Below, piece by piece: positions 52,829 through 62,243 of a DNA stretch of 64,000 bases. Position numbers and translations under genes: made by a program. Every line of letters starts with the position of its first letter. Position 1 is the stretch's first letter. The notes under the pieces are model-generated. The model was not told where the DNA came from. It saw only the letters and a program-made list of their open reading frames with translations, and did no database searches. Location of the stretch: assembly GCF_000478585.1 (NCBI RefSeq), contig NZ_ARWI01000001.1, positions 2,294,001 through 2,358,000 of the forward strand. The letters are read 5' to 3'. The stretch comes from Thiomicrorhabdus sp. Kp2. GTDB lineage: Bacteria > Pseudomonadota > Gammaproteobacteria > Thiomicrospirales > Thiomicrospiraceae.

Positions 52829-54061
52829 ATGAATTTTGTAGGAAAAGAAGTATCACCAGTTAGGACACCTGGTATGCCAGTCATTAAAGTTATTGGCTTA
52901 GGCGGGGGCGGCGGTAATGCCGTTGATTATATGGTTCGCTCAAACGTTAAGGGCGTTGAGTTTATGTGTGCAAACACAGATGCTCAAGCATTAGAAAATG
53001 CCAATGTAAAAACATGTATTCAATTAGGTGCTGGCGGTTTAGGTGCTGGTGCAGATCCAGAGCGTGGCCGACAAGCCGCTAAGGATGATATTGATGCCGT
53101 AAAAGAACAATTAAAAGATGCGGATATGGTATTTATCACTGCTGGTATGGGCGGTGGTACAGGAACGGGTTCTGCACCTGTTGTTGCTCAAGCAGCACGT
53201 GAGATGGGTATTCTTACTGTTGGTGTGGTGAGTAAGCCATTTGGTTTTGAACGTCGTAATCATATTGCTGAAGCAGGTATTACTGAATTAGCTGAACATG
53301 TAGATTCATTGATTACGGTTCCAAATGATAAATTATTAAAAGTATTAGGTCGCGATTTTGTATTAGCCAAAGCGTTTGACTATGCAAACGAAGTACTATT
53401 TGGTGCGGTACAGGGTATTTCTGAATTGGTCACTCGTCCTGGCATGATTAACGTGGATTTTGAAGATTTACGTACTGTCATGGGTGAGCGTGGAATGGCG
53501 ATGATGGGTGTAGGTCACGCTACGGGTGATGATCGTGCCATCAAAGCAGCCGAAAAAGCGATTGCTAACCCGTTATTAGAAGATATTTCAGTGTCTGGTG
53601 CGCGTGGTCTTTTAGTAAACATCACCAGTGGTCTTGATTTTACTCTGGGTGAATTCAATGAGGTAGGTGATGTTATTGACCAGGTTGCTGCGGCAGACGC
53701 TCGTGTTATTATTGGGACTTCTGTTGATGAGTCAATGACCGACGAAATTCGTGTAACGGTGGTGGCTACTGGTTTAGAAACTGTTGAAGCCGCAGCTGGT
53801 AAGCCTGAGTTTGTTAAACCTAACTTGCAAGCTGTTAAAGCAAACCAAGAAGCTAAAGTGGCCGCTCCTGTTGTTGAGGAGGCGCCTAAGGTTGTAAATG
53901 CTGAAGCGCAACAAGCTACGATAGAAATGACACAGCCAGATTTATTAGCAGAGCCTGAAGTGGTTCGCCCTAAAATGGTTGTCAACGGTGCTACAGCAGG
54001 AAGTATGGAAAGTTCTAATTATTTAGATATTCCTGCTTTCTTACGACGTCAAGCAGACTAA
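52829..54061 (+). CDS. ftsZ: Cell division GTPase FtsZ, located between rsmH and ftsL
   Basis: A 410-residue tubulin homologue. The N-terminal [15 protein letters not shown], the tubulin signature [12 protein letters not shown] (G108-G114 core), and the catalytic T7 loop [11 protein letters not shown] are intact. The C-terminal conserved peptide [13 protein letters not shown], which binds FtsA and ZipA, is also intact, so it looks functional. AAGGGGAA precedes the ATG at a good distance. The place is odd: in gammaproteobacteria ftsZ normally lies after ftsA at the far end of the dcw cluster. Whether this is a second copy or a relocated only copy needs the rest of the genome. Confidence 0.96.
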   Translation: MNFVGKEVSPVRTPGMPVIKVIGLGGGGGNAVDYMVRSNVKGVEFMCANTDAQALENANVKTCIQLGAGGLGAGADPERGRQAAKDDIDAVKEQLKDADMVFITAGMGGGTGTGSAPVVAQAAREMGILTVGVVSKPFGFERRNHIAEAGITELAEHVDSLITVPNDKLLKVLGRDFVLAKAFDYANEVLFGAVQGISELVTRPGMINVDFEDLRTVMGERGMAMMGVGHATGDDRAIKAAEKAIANPLLEDISVSGARGLLVNITSGLDFTLGEFNEVGDVIDQVAAADARVIIGTSVDESMTDEIRVTVVATGLETVEAAAGKPEFVKPNLQAVKANQEAKVAAPVVEEAPKVVNAEAQQATIEMTQPDLLAEPEVVRPKMVVNGATAGSMESSNYLDIPAFLRRQAD

Positions 54062-54138
54062 TTCTGTTTTTGGTATTCGTTAGTCCAACGAGTATTAAAC
54101 GGAGTTACGTCAACGATTGCACTGTCGGATAGGTCGAT

Positions 54139-54510
54139 ATGCAAAGTCGGTTCCCAGAACCCACACACTTAAAGAACTTTAAGTGGCGTGGGTTTTTTCT
54201 GTTTATATTAGTCACTCTTGTTTGCGCAAGTTTGCTGGCTATTGTTCACGTACAACATCAAATTCGTAATATTGAATCCCGTTACTACCAATCTTTACAG
54301 CAATCCCTCGTTGCTAATGAAGAGTGGGGGCGTTTAATGTTAGAAAAGAAACATCTCACTTCGCCTACCATGGTGGAGCAAGTTGCTAAACAAAAACTTG
54401 GCATGACCCTGGATAAAACGCACTTTCAATATATCTATATCGAACCCACTTTTCCTAGAATAGAAACATCAGAAATGATTGAGCAAGAGGCAGAGCATGT
54501 TGAAAATTAA
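54139..54510 (+). CDS. ftsL: Cell division protein FtsL
   Basis: A 123-residue bitopic protein of the divisome. A short cytoplasmic part is followed by one membrane helix (GFFLFILVTLVCASLLAIVHV, about 33-53) and a periplasmic coiled-coil (RNIESRYYQSLQQSLVANEE) ending in a region with EKKHLTSPTMVEQVAKQKL, as in FtsL. It overlaps ftsI by 14 bases. Confidence 0.9.
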   Translation: MQSRFPEPTHLKNFKWRGFFLFILVTLVCASLLAIVHVQHQIRNIESRYYQSLQQSLVANEEWGRLMLEKKHLTSPTMVEQVAKQKLGMTLDKTHFQYIYIEPTFPRIETSEMIEQEAEHVEN

Positions 54511-56425
54511 ACGTGATTCTGTTGTCTATGCACTGATTTTTTTGGGCTTTGTGGCTATTGGTGTTCGTGCTTTCTATGTACAAGTGATTAAGACAGATTT
54601 TCTACAGGCGGAGGGGGATAAACGACAAATTCGTACTATTGCCATACCTGCACCAAGAGGTGAGATTTATGACCGTAATGGGAGTTTGCTTGCTTTAAGT
54701 ACCCCAATGGCTTCAGTTTGGATTGATCCTAAACAAATCATTACCCATGAACAAAACTATTTAGCGTTCTTGGATCTACTCAATTTAACTGACTCAGAAT
54801 TAACGGCTTTAGGTAAACAAAATCGTTATAAAAAATTAAGTTTTATTAAACAAGTTAGCGATAACAGCATTATTGATGAGCTGGCTAAACTCGATTTGCC
54901 AGGCACTTATACCAAGTATGTTGAAATGAGCTATGACACGCCAACAAATCATATTGAAGTGAATAAGCTGCTGCCCTCTATTTGGGTCGATATGCGTTTG
55001 ATTAATCGCTATCGTTACACGCCTGCAAGACTGGCTCAGGTGTTAGGTAAAGAGCGTTTACAAATTGTCTCTAAAATCTATAAAAATCCTAAAAGACGGT
55101 TTCTCTATTTACAGCGTGGCTTAGTGCCTGATGTGGCTAAAAAAATTGAGGATATGCATTTAACAGGCGTTTATACGCAAGGTGAGTATCGACGTTATTT
55201 TCCTGCGGGTGAGAGCAGTGCAAACCTGATTGGTTTTACCAATATTGATGACCAGGGGCTTGAAGGGATTGAGTTAGCTTATGACAATTGGTTAAAAGGT
55301 GTGCCTGGTAAAAAACAAGTTGTTAAAGATAGAGCAGGTCACGTTGTTGATTTTATAAAGGATGTGAAAGCGGCCAAACCAGGTAACCCGATGACATTAA
55401 GTATTGATCAAAATATTCAATATTTTGCTTACCGAGCGCTTAAAAAAGTGATGATTGAACACCAGGCCTTAGCGGTAAGCAGTGTGATTTTAGATGCCAA
55501 AACAGGTGAGATTTTATCTATGGTGAGCCTGCCCAGTTTTAATCCTAATGATTCAACGCAAAGGCGTGGTGCGGGCATTAAAAATAGAGCGATTACCGAT
55601 TTAATGGAACCAGGTTCAACCATGAAGCCTTTTACTATTGCTAAGGCAATAGACTTAGGGTTGATAGATGAAACTTCTGAAATTAATACTTCACCTGGTT
55701 CAATCAGAATTCAAGGCAACCGAATCACGGATTCGCATAATCATGGCATGTTAACACCATTAGAAATTATTCAAAAATCGAGTAATGTTGGCGCCTCAAA
55801 GATTGCGTTGAAAATGTCGGCAGAACAACAAAGAAACTTTTGGGCTGACATTGGCATTGGTCAAGAGAGTGGTCTGTTTTTACCTGGTGAAGCGATGGGC
55901 TATTTAAAGCCAGCCCATGCATGGAAAGAAATTGACCAAGCCTCAGCATCATTTGGTTATGGGTTTAATACCAACCTCTTAGATTTAGCCCACGCCTATT
56001 TGCTGTTTGCAAATAAGGGTGAGATGGTGCCATTAAGTATAATTAAGCTTAATCAACCACCAATTGGCGAAAAGTTGGTTAAGCCAGAAGTCGCTCAAGC
56101 GGTTTTAGAGATGATGGAAACCGTGGTCGCAAAAGGTGGAACGGCTCCAAAAGCACAAATTCCAGGTTATCGTGTGGCAGGTAAAACGGGAACGGTACAC
56201 AAAACCAATAAGGTGGGAGGCTATGAAAAAAATACATACCTCTCTCTGTTTGCGGGGGTTGTACCCGTTTCTAACCCTGATATGGTCATGATTGTGACGG
56301 TGAATGAGCCAAGCCGTGGTATCTATTATGGTGGGTCAGTTGCCGCGCCTGCATTTAAAGAGGTGATGCAAGAGGCATTACGCTTACGAAATATAGCGCC
56401 CGACCAGATAATGGTGGCGGATTAA
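54497..56425 (+). CDS. ftsI: Peptidoglycan D,D-transpeptidase FtsI (PBP3)
   Basis: Septal transpeptidase, 642 residues. One N-terminal helix (VVYALIFLGFVAIGVRAF), the RGEIYDRNGSLLA pedestal motif, then active-site motifs STMK (S374-K377), SSN (KSSNVGA) and KTGT (AGKTGTVHK). The ATG at 54497 has AGAGG at 54485-54489 and lies inside the end of ftsL; TTG 54479 is less likely. Its stop overlaps the murE start (TAATG). Confidence 0.95.
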   Translation: MLKIKRDSVVYALIFLGFVAIGVRAFYVQVIKTDFLQAEGDKRQIRTIAIPAPRGEIYDRNGSLLALSTPMASVWIDPKQIITHEQNYLAFLDLLNLTDSELTALGKQNRYKKLSFIKQVSDNSIIDELAKLDLPGTYTKYVEMSYDTPTNHIEVNKLLPSIWVDMRLINRYRYTPARLAQVLGKERLQIVSKIYKNPKRRFLYLQRGLVPDVAKKIEDMHLTGVYTQGEYRRYFPAGESSANLIGFTNIDDQGLEGIELAYDNWLKGVPGKKQVVKDRAGHVVDFIKDVKAAKPGNPMTLSIDQNIQYFAYRALKKVMIEHQALAVSSVILDAKTGEILSMVSLPSFNPNDSTQRRGAGIKNRAITDLMEPGSTMKPFTIAKAIDLGLIDETSEINTSPGSIRIQGNRITDSHNHGMLTPLEIIQKSSNVGASKIALKMSAEQQRNFWADIGIGQESGLFLPGEAMGYLKPAHAWKEIDQASASFGYGFNTNLLDLAHAYLLFANKGEMVPLSIIKLNQPPIGEKLVKPEVAQAVLEMMETVVAKGGTAPKAQIPGYRVAGKTGTVHKTNKVGGYEKNTYLSLFAGVVPVSNPDMVMIVTVNEPSRGIYYGGSVAAPAFKEVMQEALRLRNIAPDQIMVAD

Positions 56426-58059
56426 TGGCAGCTGAAATGAACTTATCGAACTTACACAGTAAAACATTATTAGAGATTGCTGCTTTTATAACCGAGCAGT
56501 CTGCCTGTTTTGATTCTAGCCATGACTTACAAGGCATTCTGGCTAATAAAGAGACCAGGCCTGGCGACTCTGATTTGGATACACCGATTCATCATCTCTC
56601 TTTGGATTCAAGGCAAATAAGCCAACACGATCTATTCTTTGCTATTCAAGGCGAAAGTCGGCATGGAATCGACTATTTAGATTCTGTTTTAGAGAAATTA
56701 CCAGGCCTGGTTATTTGTGATAGGGTTTTAAATAAACAAGAACAATTAATTTTAGATAAAGCTGGTGCGGCTTGCCAAGTTTGGATTGTTGAGGATATTA
56801 AAGAGTTTATTGGCCATTTTGCTTCGTGGTTTTATGATTCTCCAAGCCAGCACCTTAAAGTAGTCGGTATTACGGGCACAAACGGTAAAACATCAACCGC
56901 CTTTTACACAGGGCAATTACTGAAAGGTTTTGGCGTTCAGGTGGCTTTAATTGGCACTTTGGGTAACGGGTCAATTGATGCTCTTGTGCAATCAAACAAT
57001 ACTACGCCTGAAAGTGTAACGGTGCACAGACTACTTCACGAGTTTTATCAGCAGGGTATTGAATGGGTCATTATGGAGGTCTCTTCACATGGTTTGTGTT
57101 TAGGCCGTATTCAAGGGGTGCATTTTCAAACCGTTGCCTTAACCCAAGTGACCCGCGACCATATTGATTTTCATGGCACAGAAGAGGCCTATAAAGAGGC
57201 AAAAACCAAGCTGTTTAGCGAGTATCCAACGCAAAACCAGGTGTTGAATTTAGACGATTCCGTGGGTGAGGTTTTATGTAAAAAACAGAAAAATCACTCT
57301 GCACTACCAGTTTGGTGTTACAGCGCAAATCAGCAGGCAAGTCAGCAATCAAGTCATTTAAATCGACAAACGGATTTAAGCTGTTCTAATGTTCAGCTTA
57401 GTCAAGAAGGCATTGCGTTTGATTGTTCAATCCAAGGTAAGCAGGCGTTTAAAGCGGTTAAGCTACCATTAATGGGTGCGTTTAATATTGAGAACAGCTT
57501 GTGTGCATTATCGATTTTACTGGTTAATGGTTTTGATAGTGAACAACTCTTTAGCCAAGTCAATAGCCTAACTTCCGTCTCTGGTCGAATGCAGGTATTG
57601 GCAAAAGCGCCAACGATTATTTTAGATTTTGCACATACCCCCGATGCGTTACAACAAGTGTTACTGGCCGTTAAAGCTCATCTAAGTCTTTCAATGGGTA
57701 AACTCATTGTGGTCTTTGGCTGTGGTGGCAACCGAGACCAAGGTAAAAGACCGTTAATGGCGGCCATTGCAGAAAAGCTTGCAGATAAGGTAATGTTGAC
57801 CAGTGATAATCCTCGCGATGAAAAGCCAGAACAGATACTGTTGGATATTGAAAAGGGGTTAAGTCATCCTGAATATTCAGATAAAGAACTCGATAGAGAA
57901 GCCGCCATTTTAAAGGTGTTAAATGGCGCTTCTGAGAATGATATTGTGGTGATTGCAGGAAAAGGGCATGAAGATTACCAAGAGATTAGCGGTAAAAAAA
58001 TACCTTATAGTGATGCAGCGGTGGTTACTCAATGGTTAACCCTAAACTCAAGACAGTAA
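56425..58059 (+). CDS. murE: UDP-MurNAc-tripeptide synthetase MurE (meso-DAP adding)
   Basis: Adds meso-diaminopimelate to UDP-MurNAc-L-Ala-D-Glu. The 544-residue Mur ligase has the ATP loop GITGTNGKTSTAFY, DHIDFHGTEEAYKEAK with the carbamylated-Lys region, and DNPRDEKPEQI, whose DNPR motif marks specificity for DAP. It is somewhat long (E. coli 495) because of an N-terminal stretch containing two palindromes: 56555-56564, read in the rare TRPG frame, and 56701-56710, read as PGL. Confidence 0.95.
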   Translation: MAAEMNLSNLHSKTLLEIAAFITEQSACFDSSHDLQGILANKETRPGDSDLDTPIHHLSLDSRQISQHDLFFAIQGESRHGIDYLDSVLEKLPGLVICDRVLNKQEQLILDKAGAACQVWIVEDIKEFIGHFASWFYDSPSQHLKVVGITGTNGKTSTAFYTGQLLKGFGVQVALIGTLGNGSIDALVQSNNTTPESVTVHRLLHEFYQQGIEWVIMEVSSHGLCLGRIQGVHFQTVALTQVTRDHIDFHGTEEAYKEAKTKLFSEYPTQNQVLNLDDSVGEVLCKKQKNHSALPVWCYSANQQASQQSSHLNRQTDLSCSNVQLSQEGIAFDCSIQGKQAFKAVKLPLMGAFNIENSLCALSILLVNGFDSEQLFSQVNSLTSVSGRMQVLAKAPTIILDFAHTPDALQQVLLAVKAHLSLSMGKLIVVFGCGGNRDQGKRPLMAAIAEKLADKVMLTSDNPRDEKPEQILLDIEKGLSHPEYSDKELDREAAILKVLNGASENDIVVIAGKGHEDYQEISGKKIPYSDAAVVTQWLTLNSRQ

Positions 58060-58068
58060 GGTCAGGTT

Positions 58069-59604
58069 ATGAGTGTAAAGAATACCCAAAATTTAGAGAG
58101 TGCTGAACAACAGGTTGCCCGTTTACAAACACAAATTAGTCATTCCGACGATGACCATCTACCAAAGGAACCCAATATGTTTTCATGGACACTTGAACAA
58201 CTTTGCGAAAGTACCGATGGCGATATCATTGGTCCCATTTCAGAGCGGGTTGAGTTTACCTCAATCAGTACTGACACTCGTACCCTTGAACCAGGTGCAT
58301 TATATATTGCGATTAAAGGTGAACAGTTTGATGGCCATGCCTTTATTGATGAAGCCATTAAACAAGGTGCGGTAGCGGCATTGGTGTCAGAAGATGTAGA
58401 GCTGATTATTCCAGGTGTTCAAGTGAATGATACCCGTATCGCTTTAGGTGAGTTTGCGCGTTGGCATCGTATGCAAATGCCCGTTAAAACGCTAATTGCG
58501 GTAACGGGGAGCAATGGTAAAACCACCACTAAAAGTTTACTTGAAAATATCTTTGCTAAAGTAGGTAATACCTTAGCCACCGTGGGGAATTTAAATAATG
58601 ATTTTGGCGTGCCAAGAACCCTATTGAACCTAAGACCAGAACACGAGTTTGCGATTATAGAAATGGGGGCAAACCATAAACATGAGATTGCTTATTTAAC
58701 GGCTTTGGCTTTGCCAGATATTGCAATGATTAACAATGCTTCTGGCGCGCATTTAGAAGGCTTTGGTAGCCTGCAAGGTGTGATTGACACGAAAGGTGAA
58801 ATCTTTCAAGGTTTAAATAAAGTGGCTGGGCGTCAAGCAGGCACCGCGATTATCAACACCGACTCGCCAGGCTATAAAGATTGGTTAAATGAACTGGATA
58901 GGTTGGGGGTACAAAACATAATCCGTTTTGGAACGCGCGACGATGCACAGGTTAGAATTTCTGAATTTAAGGTTGTTGACGCTGAAAACTCAACCATTCA
59001 ATTTACCCTCAGGCTGTCTGGTTTAGGTTTTGAAGAATCGTCTCATCAAGTTGAGATGCCTGTATTGGGTTTTCATAATGCGATGAATGCCGCAAGTTGT
59101 ACGGCCGTTGCTTTAGCGGCTGGATTAAGTTGGAATCAGATTGAGCCTGGCCTGGTTAGTTTTACAGGTGTTTCAGGAAGGTTACAAAAAACCAGAATAA
59201 GCTCTGGTTGGTTGATCGATGACAGTTATAATGCCAACCCCGAATCGGTGAAAGCGGGTATTGATGCGCTAACCTCTTTACCAGGCCTGGCAACCCTCTG
59301 TTTAGGAGCGATGGCTGAAATTGGGGAAACCTCTGAAACCGTTCATCAAGAAATTGCGGAATACGCTAAAAATAAAGGGGTTTTAAACCTTTATGTTTAT
59401 GGTGAAGCCACCAAAACGATGCCAAAGATATTTGGTGAAAATAGTGCCTATTTTGACTCGCATGATTTACTTGCAGAGGCGCTGTTAACCACATTAAAAA
59501 ATTGTGCAAGCGAACAGCAAACCATGAACGTTTTGGTAAAAGGGTCAAGAAGTGCCAAGATGGAACGCGTGATTCAGCAAGTCTTGGAAAAGATTCGTGC
59601 CTAA
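58069..59604 (+). CDS. murF: UDP-MurNAc-tripeptide D-Ala-D-Ala ligase MurF
   Basis: Adds D-Ala-D-Ala to complete the pentapeptide precursor. Motifs are AVTGSNGKTTTKSLL (ATP loop), TVGNLNNDFGVPRTLL, EMGANHKHEIAYL and DDSYNANPESVKAG. Homologues start near MFSWTLEQLCESTDGD, which here follows a second good start, ATG 58177 with AAAGGA six bases away. The 36-residue polar extension from 58069 (AAGG also upstream) is unusual, so the true length is 511 or 475. The palindrome at 59281-59290 encodes PGL. Confidence 0.95.
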   Translation: MSVKNTQNLESAEQQVARLQTQISHSDDDHLPKEPNMFSWTLEQLCESTDGDIIGPISERVEFTSISTDTRTLEPGALYIAIKGEQFDGHAFIDEAIKQGAVAALVSEDVELIIPGVQVNDTRIALGEFARWHRMQMPVKTLIAVTGSNGKTTTKSLLENIFAKVGNTLATVGNLNNDFGVPRTLLNLRPEHEFAIIEMGANHKHEIAYLTALALPDIAMINNASGAHLEGFGSLQGVIDTKGEIFQGLNKVAGRQAGTAIINTDSPGYKDWLNELDRLGVQNIIRFGTRDDAQVRISEFKVVDAENSTIQFTLRLSGLGFEESSHQVEMPVLGFHNAMNAASCTAVALAAGLSWNQIEPGLVSFTGVSGRLQKTRISSGWLIDDSYNANPESVKAGIDALTSLPGLATLCLGAMAEIGETSETVHQEIAEYAKNKGVLNLYVYGEATKTMPKIFGENSAYFDSHDLLAEALLTTLKNCASEQQTMNVLVKGSRSAKMERVIQQVLEKIRA

Positions 59605-59681
59605 AGCACGGCTTATAAAGAGTCAGAACTTAAAACATAACCTAAAAACATAACCCCGACTAGATAATAGGAAATGGTGAC

Positions 59682-60764
59682 ATGCTCATTTATTTAACAG
59701 AATATTTACAACAATATATCTCCGGTTTTGGTGTATTTAGCTATATCACCATGCGTGCCATTATGAGTGTGTTAACCGCCTTAATTTTGTCTTTTTTAGT
59801 TGGTCCCGCGTTGATTCGTTGGTTAACACGATTAAAGGTGGGGCAGTCAATTAGACAAGATGGACCGCAAACGCATTTGATTAAAGCCGGTACACCGACA
59901 ATGGGTGGTACCATGATTTTATTCTCGGTGGCCATGGCGGTGATTCTTTGGGGGAACTTGACCAATCATTACTTGTTAGTGATTACCTTATCCATGCTTG
60001 GCTTTGGGGTAATTGGGTTTATCGATGATTATAAAAAAGTGGTTTATAAAGACCCTAATGGTATGCGAGCGCGTACTAAATATTTGTGGCAATCCATTGT
60101 GGGGTTTGCAACGGCCTACACGCTGTTTGCCTTAGCGACGGTTCCAGCAGAGAGTCAGTTATTAATTCCATATATGAAAGATACCGTGATTCACTTAGGT
60201 GCTTGGACCGTTGTGTTGAGTTATTTTGTGATTGTGGGAACCTCAAATGCAGTGAACTTAACGGATGGTTTAGATGGTTTGGCGATTATGCCAACCGTCA
60301 TGATTTCAGGTGCGCTTGGCGTTTTTGCCTACTTATCTGGACATGTCTATTTTTCGGATTATTTAAATATTCCCTATATTCCAGGGGTGGGCGAACTCAC
60401 CATTTTAGCGGCCGCATTGGTGGGCGCTGGTTTAGGCTTTTTATGGTTTAACGCACATCCTGCTCAAGTCTTTATGGGCGATGTAGGTTCCTTGGCCATT
60501 GGTGCGGCATTAGGTGGTATGGCGGTTGCAGTAAAACAAGAGCTTGTTCTGTTTATTATGGGGGGGATTTTTGTAGCTGAAACTGTTTCGGTTATCTTGC
60601 AGGTGGGTTCCTTTAAATTACGTGGCAAACGTATATTTTTAATGGCGCCATTGCACCACCATTATGAACAGAAAGGCTGGCATGAGTCGCAAGTTATTGT
60701 GCGTTTTTGGGTGATTACCATTATTTTAGTATTGATTGGTTTAGCCAGTTTAAAACTGCGTTAA
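59682..60764 (+). CDS. mraY: Phospho-MurNAc-pentapeptide transferase MraY
   Basis: Ten-helix membrane enzyme making lipid I on undecaprenyl phosphate. The 360-residue protein shows [31 protein letters not shown] (Asp pair), [31 protein letters not shown] and [15 protein letters not shown], all catalytic blocks. It follows murF by 77 bases. Confidence 0.97.
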   Translation: MLIYLTEYLQQYISGFGVFSYITMRAIMSVLTALILSFLVGPALIRWLTRLKVGQSIRQDGPQTHLIKAGTPTMGGTMILFSVAMAVILWGNLTNHYLLVITLSMLGFGVIGFIDDYKKVVYKDPNGMRARTKYLWQSIVGFATAYTLFALATVPAESQLLIPYMKDTVIHLGAWTVVLSYFVIVGTSNAVNLTDGLDGLAIMPTVMISGALGVFAYLSGHVYFSDYLNIPYIPGVGELTILAAALVGAGLGFLWFNAHPAQVFMGDVGSLAIGAALGGMAVAVKQELVLFIMGGIFVAETVSVILQVGSFKLRGKRIFLMAPLHHHYEQKGWHESQVIVRFWVITIILVLIGLASLKLR

Positions 60765-60785
60765 AAGTAAAAGAGAGTTTTGTAA

Positions 60786-62162
60786 ATGTATTTAGTGGCA
60801 GGGTTAGGAGTTACAGGTCAGTCCGTACTGCGTTATTTTCAGACACAGGGTGAGCCTTGTTTCGCTTTTGATACGCGTATCAGTCTCGATGTAACTGAGC
60901 TACAAACTCAGTTTTCTGACGTACAGTTTGCCTTGGGTGAGATTCCTTCTAGCTGGCTTAAACAGTTTGACTTTATTGTTTTAAGTCCAGGTATCGCTCT
61001 GTCTGAACCGTGGGTAGCGGCATTGCAAAAGATGGGCAAACAGGTGGTTGGTGATATTGAACTGTTTGCACGAGCCGTTGGTGCACCCGTTATTGCTATT
61101 ACGGGTTCAAATGGTAAAAGTACCGTCACAACGATTACCGGTATGGCTCTTCAGGAGGCAGGTTATCACGTTGGGGTGGGTGGAAATATTGGTCAACCTG
61201 CTCTCGATTTATTGATTGATGACAATGAATATGACGTTTATGTACTGGAATTATCGAGTTTTCAATTAGAAACCACTTACTCTTTAACGACTATCTCTTC
61301 GACGGTATTGAATATCTCAGAAGATCATATGGATCGCTATTTGGGTATTGAGGACTATATTCAAGCCAAAACCAAGGTGTTTGCCGATACTGAACTTGCG
61401 GTAATACCGAAAGAACTTGGGGTAGAAGGCGTGATTCATCATGGAAAAATAGTGCGCTTTTGTATTGAAGAAGGCTCTATTAAAAGTGATAAAGATTACG
61501 GCATTATGCAACACAACAACCAGGCCTGGTTAGGTCATGGCGAGTGTCCGCAAGTGCCTGTTTCCGCGATGAAGTTACAAGGCCATCACCACCAATTAAA
61601 CGCTTTGGCTATGTTGGCATTATGCCGCCCATTTCATATCGATAATGCCTGTTTTGAAAAGGTATTAAATGAGTTTACTGGTTTACCGCATCGTACCGAG
61701 GTCGTGGAAGTCGCTAATGATATCACCTGGGTGAATGATTCAAAAGGTACTAATGTGGGTGCAACTATTACCGCCATTAACAGTGTGGGGCAACAAACTA
61801 AAGGCCGATTGATTTTGATTGCAGGTGGCGTGGGTAAAGAGGCGGACTTTTCTGGCTTACAAGCACCTATAAATAATTATTGTAAACAAGTGATTTTATT
61901 TGGCCGCGATCAGGATTTGATAGCTCAAGCGTTTTCATTTGAGAAATGCAATGCTTTTACTGAAGAGATGCTGGTTAAGGTGGATGATTTGGCTTCGGCG
62001 GTTGCGATTGCTTTAGAAAATGCTTTGCCTAATGACTGTGTACTCTTTTCACCCGCTTGTGCGAGTTTTGATCAATACACCAATTATGTTAAACGAGGAG
62101 AGCACTTTATTGAGTTAGTGCATCAAGCTTGTAATGTGATTCGTGTAAATGAAAACGCCTAA
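60786..62162 (+). CDS. murD: UDP-MurNAc-L-alanine D-glutamate ligase MurD
   Basis: Adds D-glutamate to UDP-MurNAc-L-Ala. The 458-residue Mur ligase starts YLVAGLGVTGQSVLRYF and has GSNGKSTVTTITG, GGNIGQPALDLL, NISEDHMDRYLGIEDY and VNDSKGTNVGATITA, then GRLILIAGGVGKEADF. The palindrome at 61520-61529 encodes QAW. Confidence 0.96.
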   Translation: MYLVAGLGVTGQSVLRYFQTQGEPCFAFDTRISLDVTELQTQFSDVQFALGEIPSSWLKQFDFIVLSPGIALSEPWVAALQKMGKQVVGDIELFARAVGAPVIAITGSNGKSTVTTITGMALQEAGYHVGVGGNIGQPALDLLIDDNEYDVYVLELSSFQLETTYSLTTISSTVLNISEDHMDRYLGIEDYIQAKTKVFADTELAVIPKELGVEGVIHHGKIVRFCIEEGSIKSDKDYGIMQHNNQAWLGHGECPQVPVSAMKLQGHHHQLNALAMLALCRPFHIDNACFEKVLNEFTGLPHRTEVVEVANDITWVNDSKGTNVGATITAINSVGQQTKGRLILIAGGVGKEADFSGLQAPINNYCKQVILFGRDQDLIAQAFSFEKCNAFTEEMLVKVDDLASAVAIALENALPNDCVLFSPACASFDQYTNYVKRGEHFIELVHQACNVIRVNENA

Positions 62163-62177
62163 TCAACCTGTAATCTA

Positions 62178-62187
62178 CCAGGCCTGG
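62178..62187. repeat. Palindrome CCAGGCCTGG, intergenic copy (family index)
   Basis: Copy in context CTACCAGGCCTGGTAA between murD and ftsW. Starts of all full copies seen: 7654, 8166, 9738, 14421, 16491, 18585, 20616, 22471, 23286, 27422, 28115, 28349, 31034, 32083, 32450, 33023, 34366, 40868, 47045, 49294, 50146, 50858, 56555, 56701, 59281, 61520, 62178. Nine are intergenic. One-sided variants include 5238, 8729, 20114, 32108 and 41523. Confidence 0.85.
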
Positions 62188-62243
62188 TAAAATCAAAATG
62201 AACTTAATTGCTAAAATTAAAACGATCAAAATAAAATAAACCA

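Noticed and set aside
53515-53985. 156-codon antisense frame in ftsZ
   Set aside because: It is opposite a well-conserved gene, is low-complexity (Ala/Ser/Thr-rich) and has no start context.
59147-59156. CCTGGCCTGG in murF as another palindrome copy
   Set aside because: It is a direct repeat of CCTGG, not the inverted CCAGG/CCTGG pair, so it was not counted.
60086-60451. 121-codon plus-strand frame within mraY
   Set aside because: Out-of-frame reading of conserved MraY membrane segments; composition is Cys/Arg/Trp-rich and not protein-like.
7654-62187. CCAGGCCTGG as a Chi-like recombination signal
   Set aside because: Known Chi sequences are asymmetric and work in one orientation; a perfect palindrome cannot provide direction. 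Kept only as a weak question for the AddAB-like genes.
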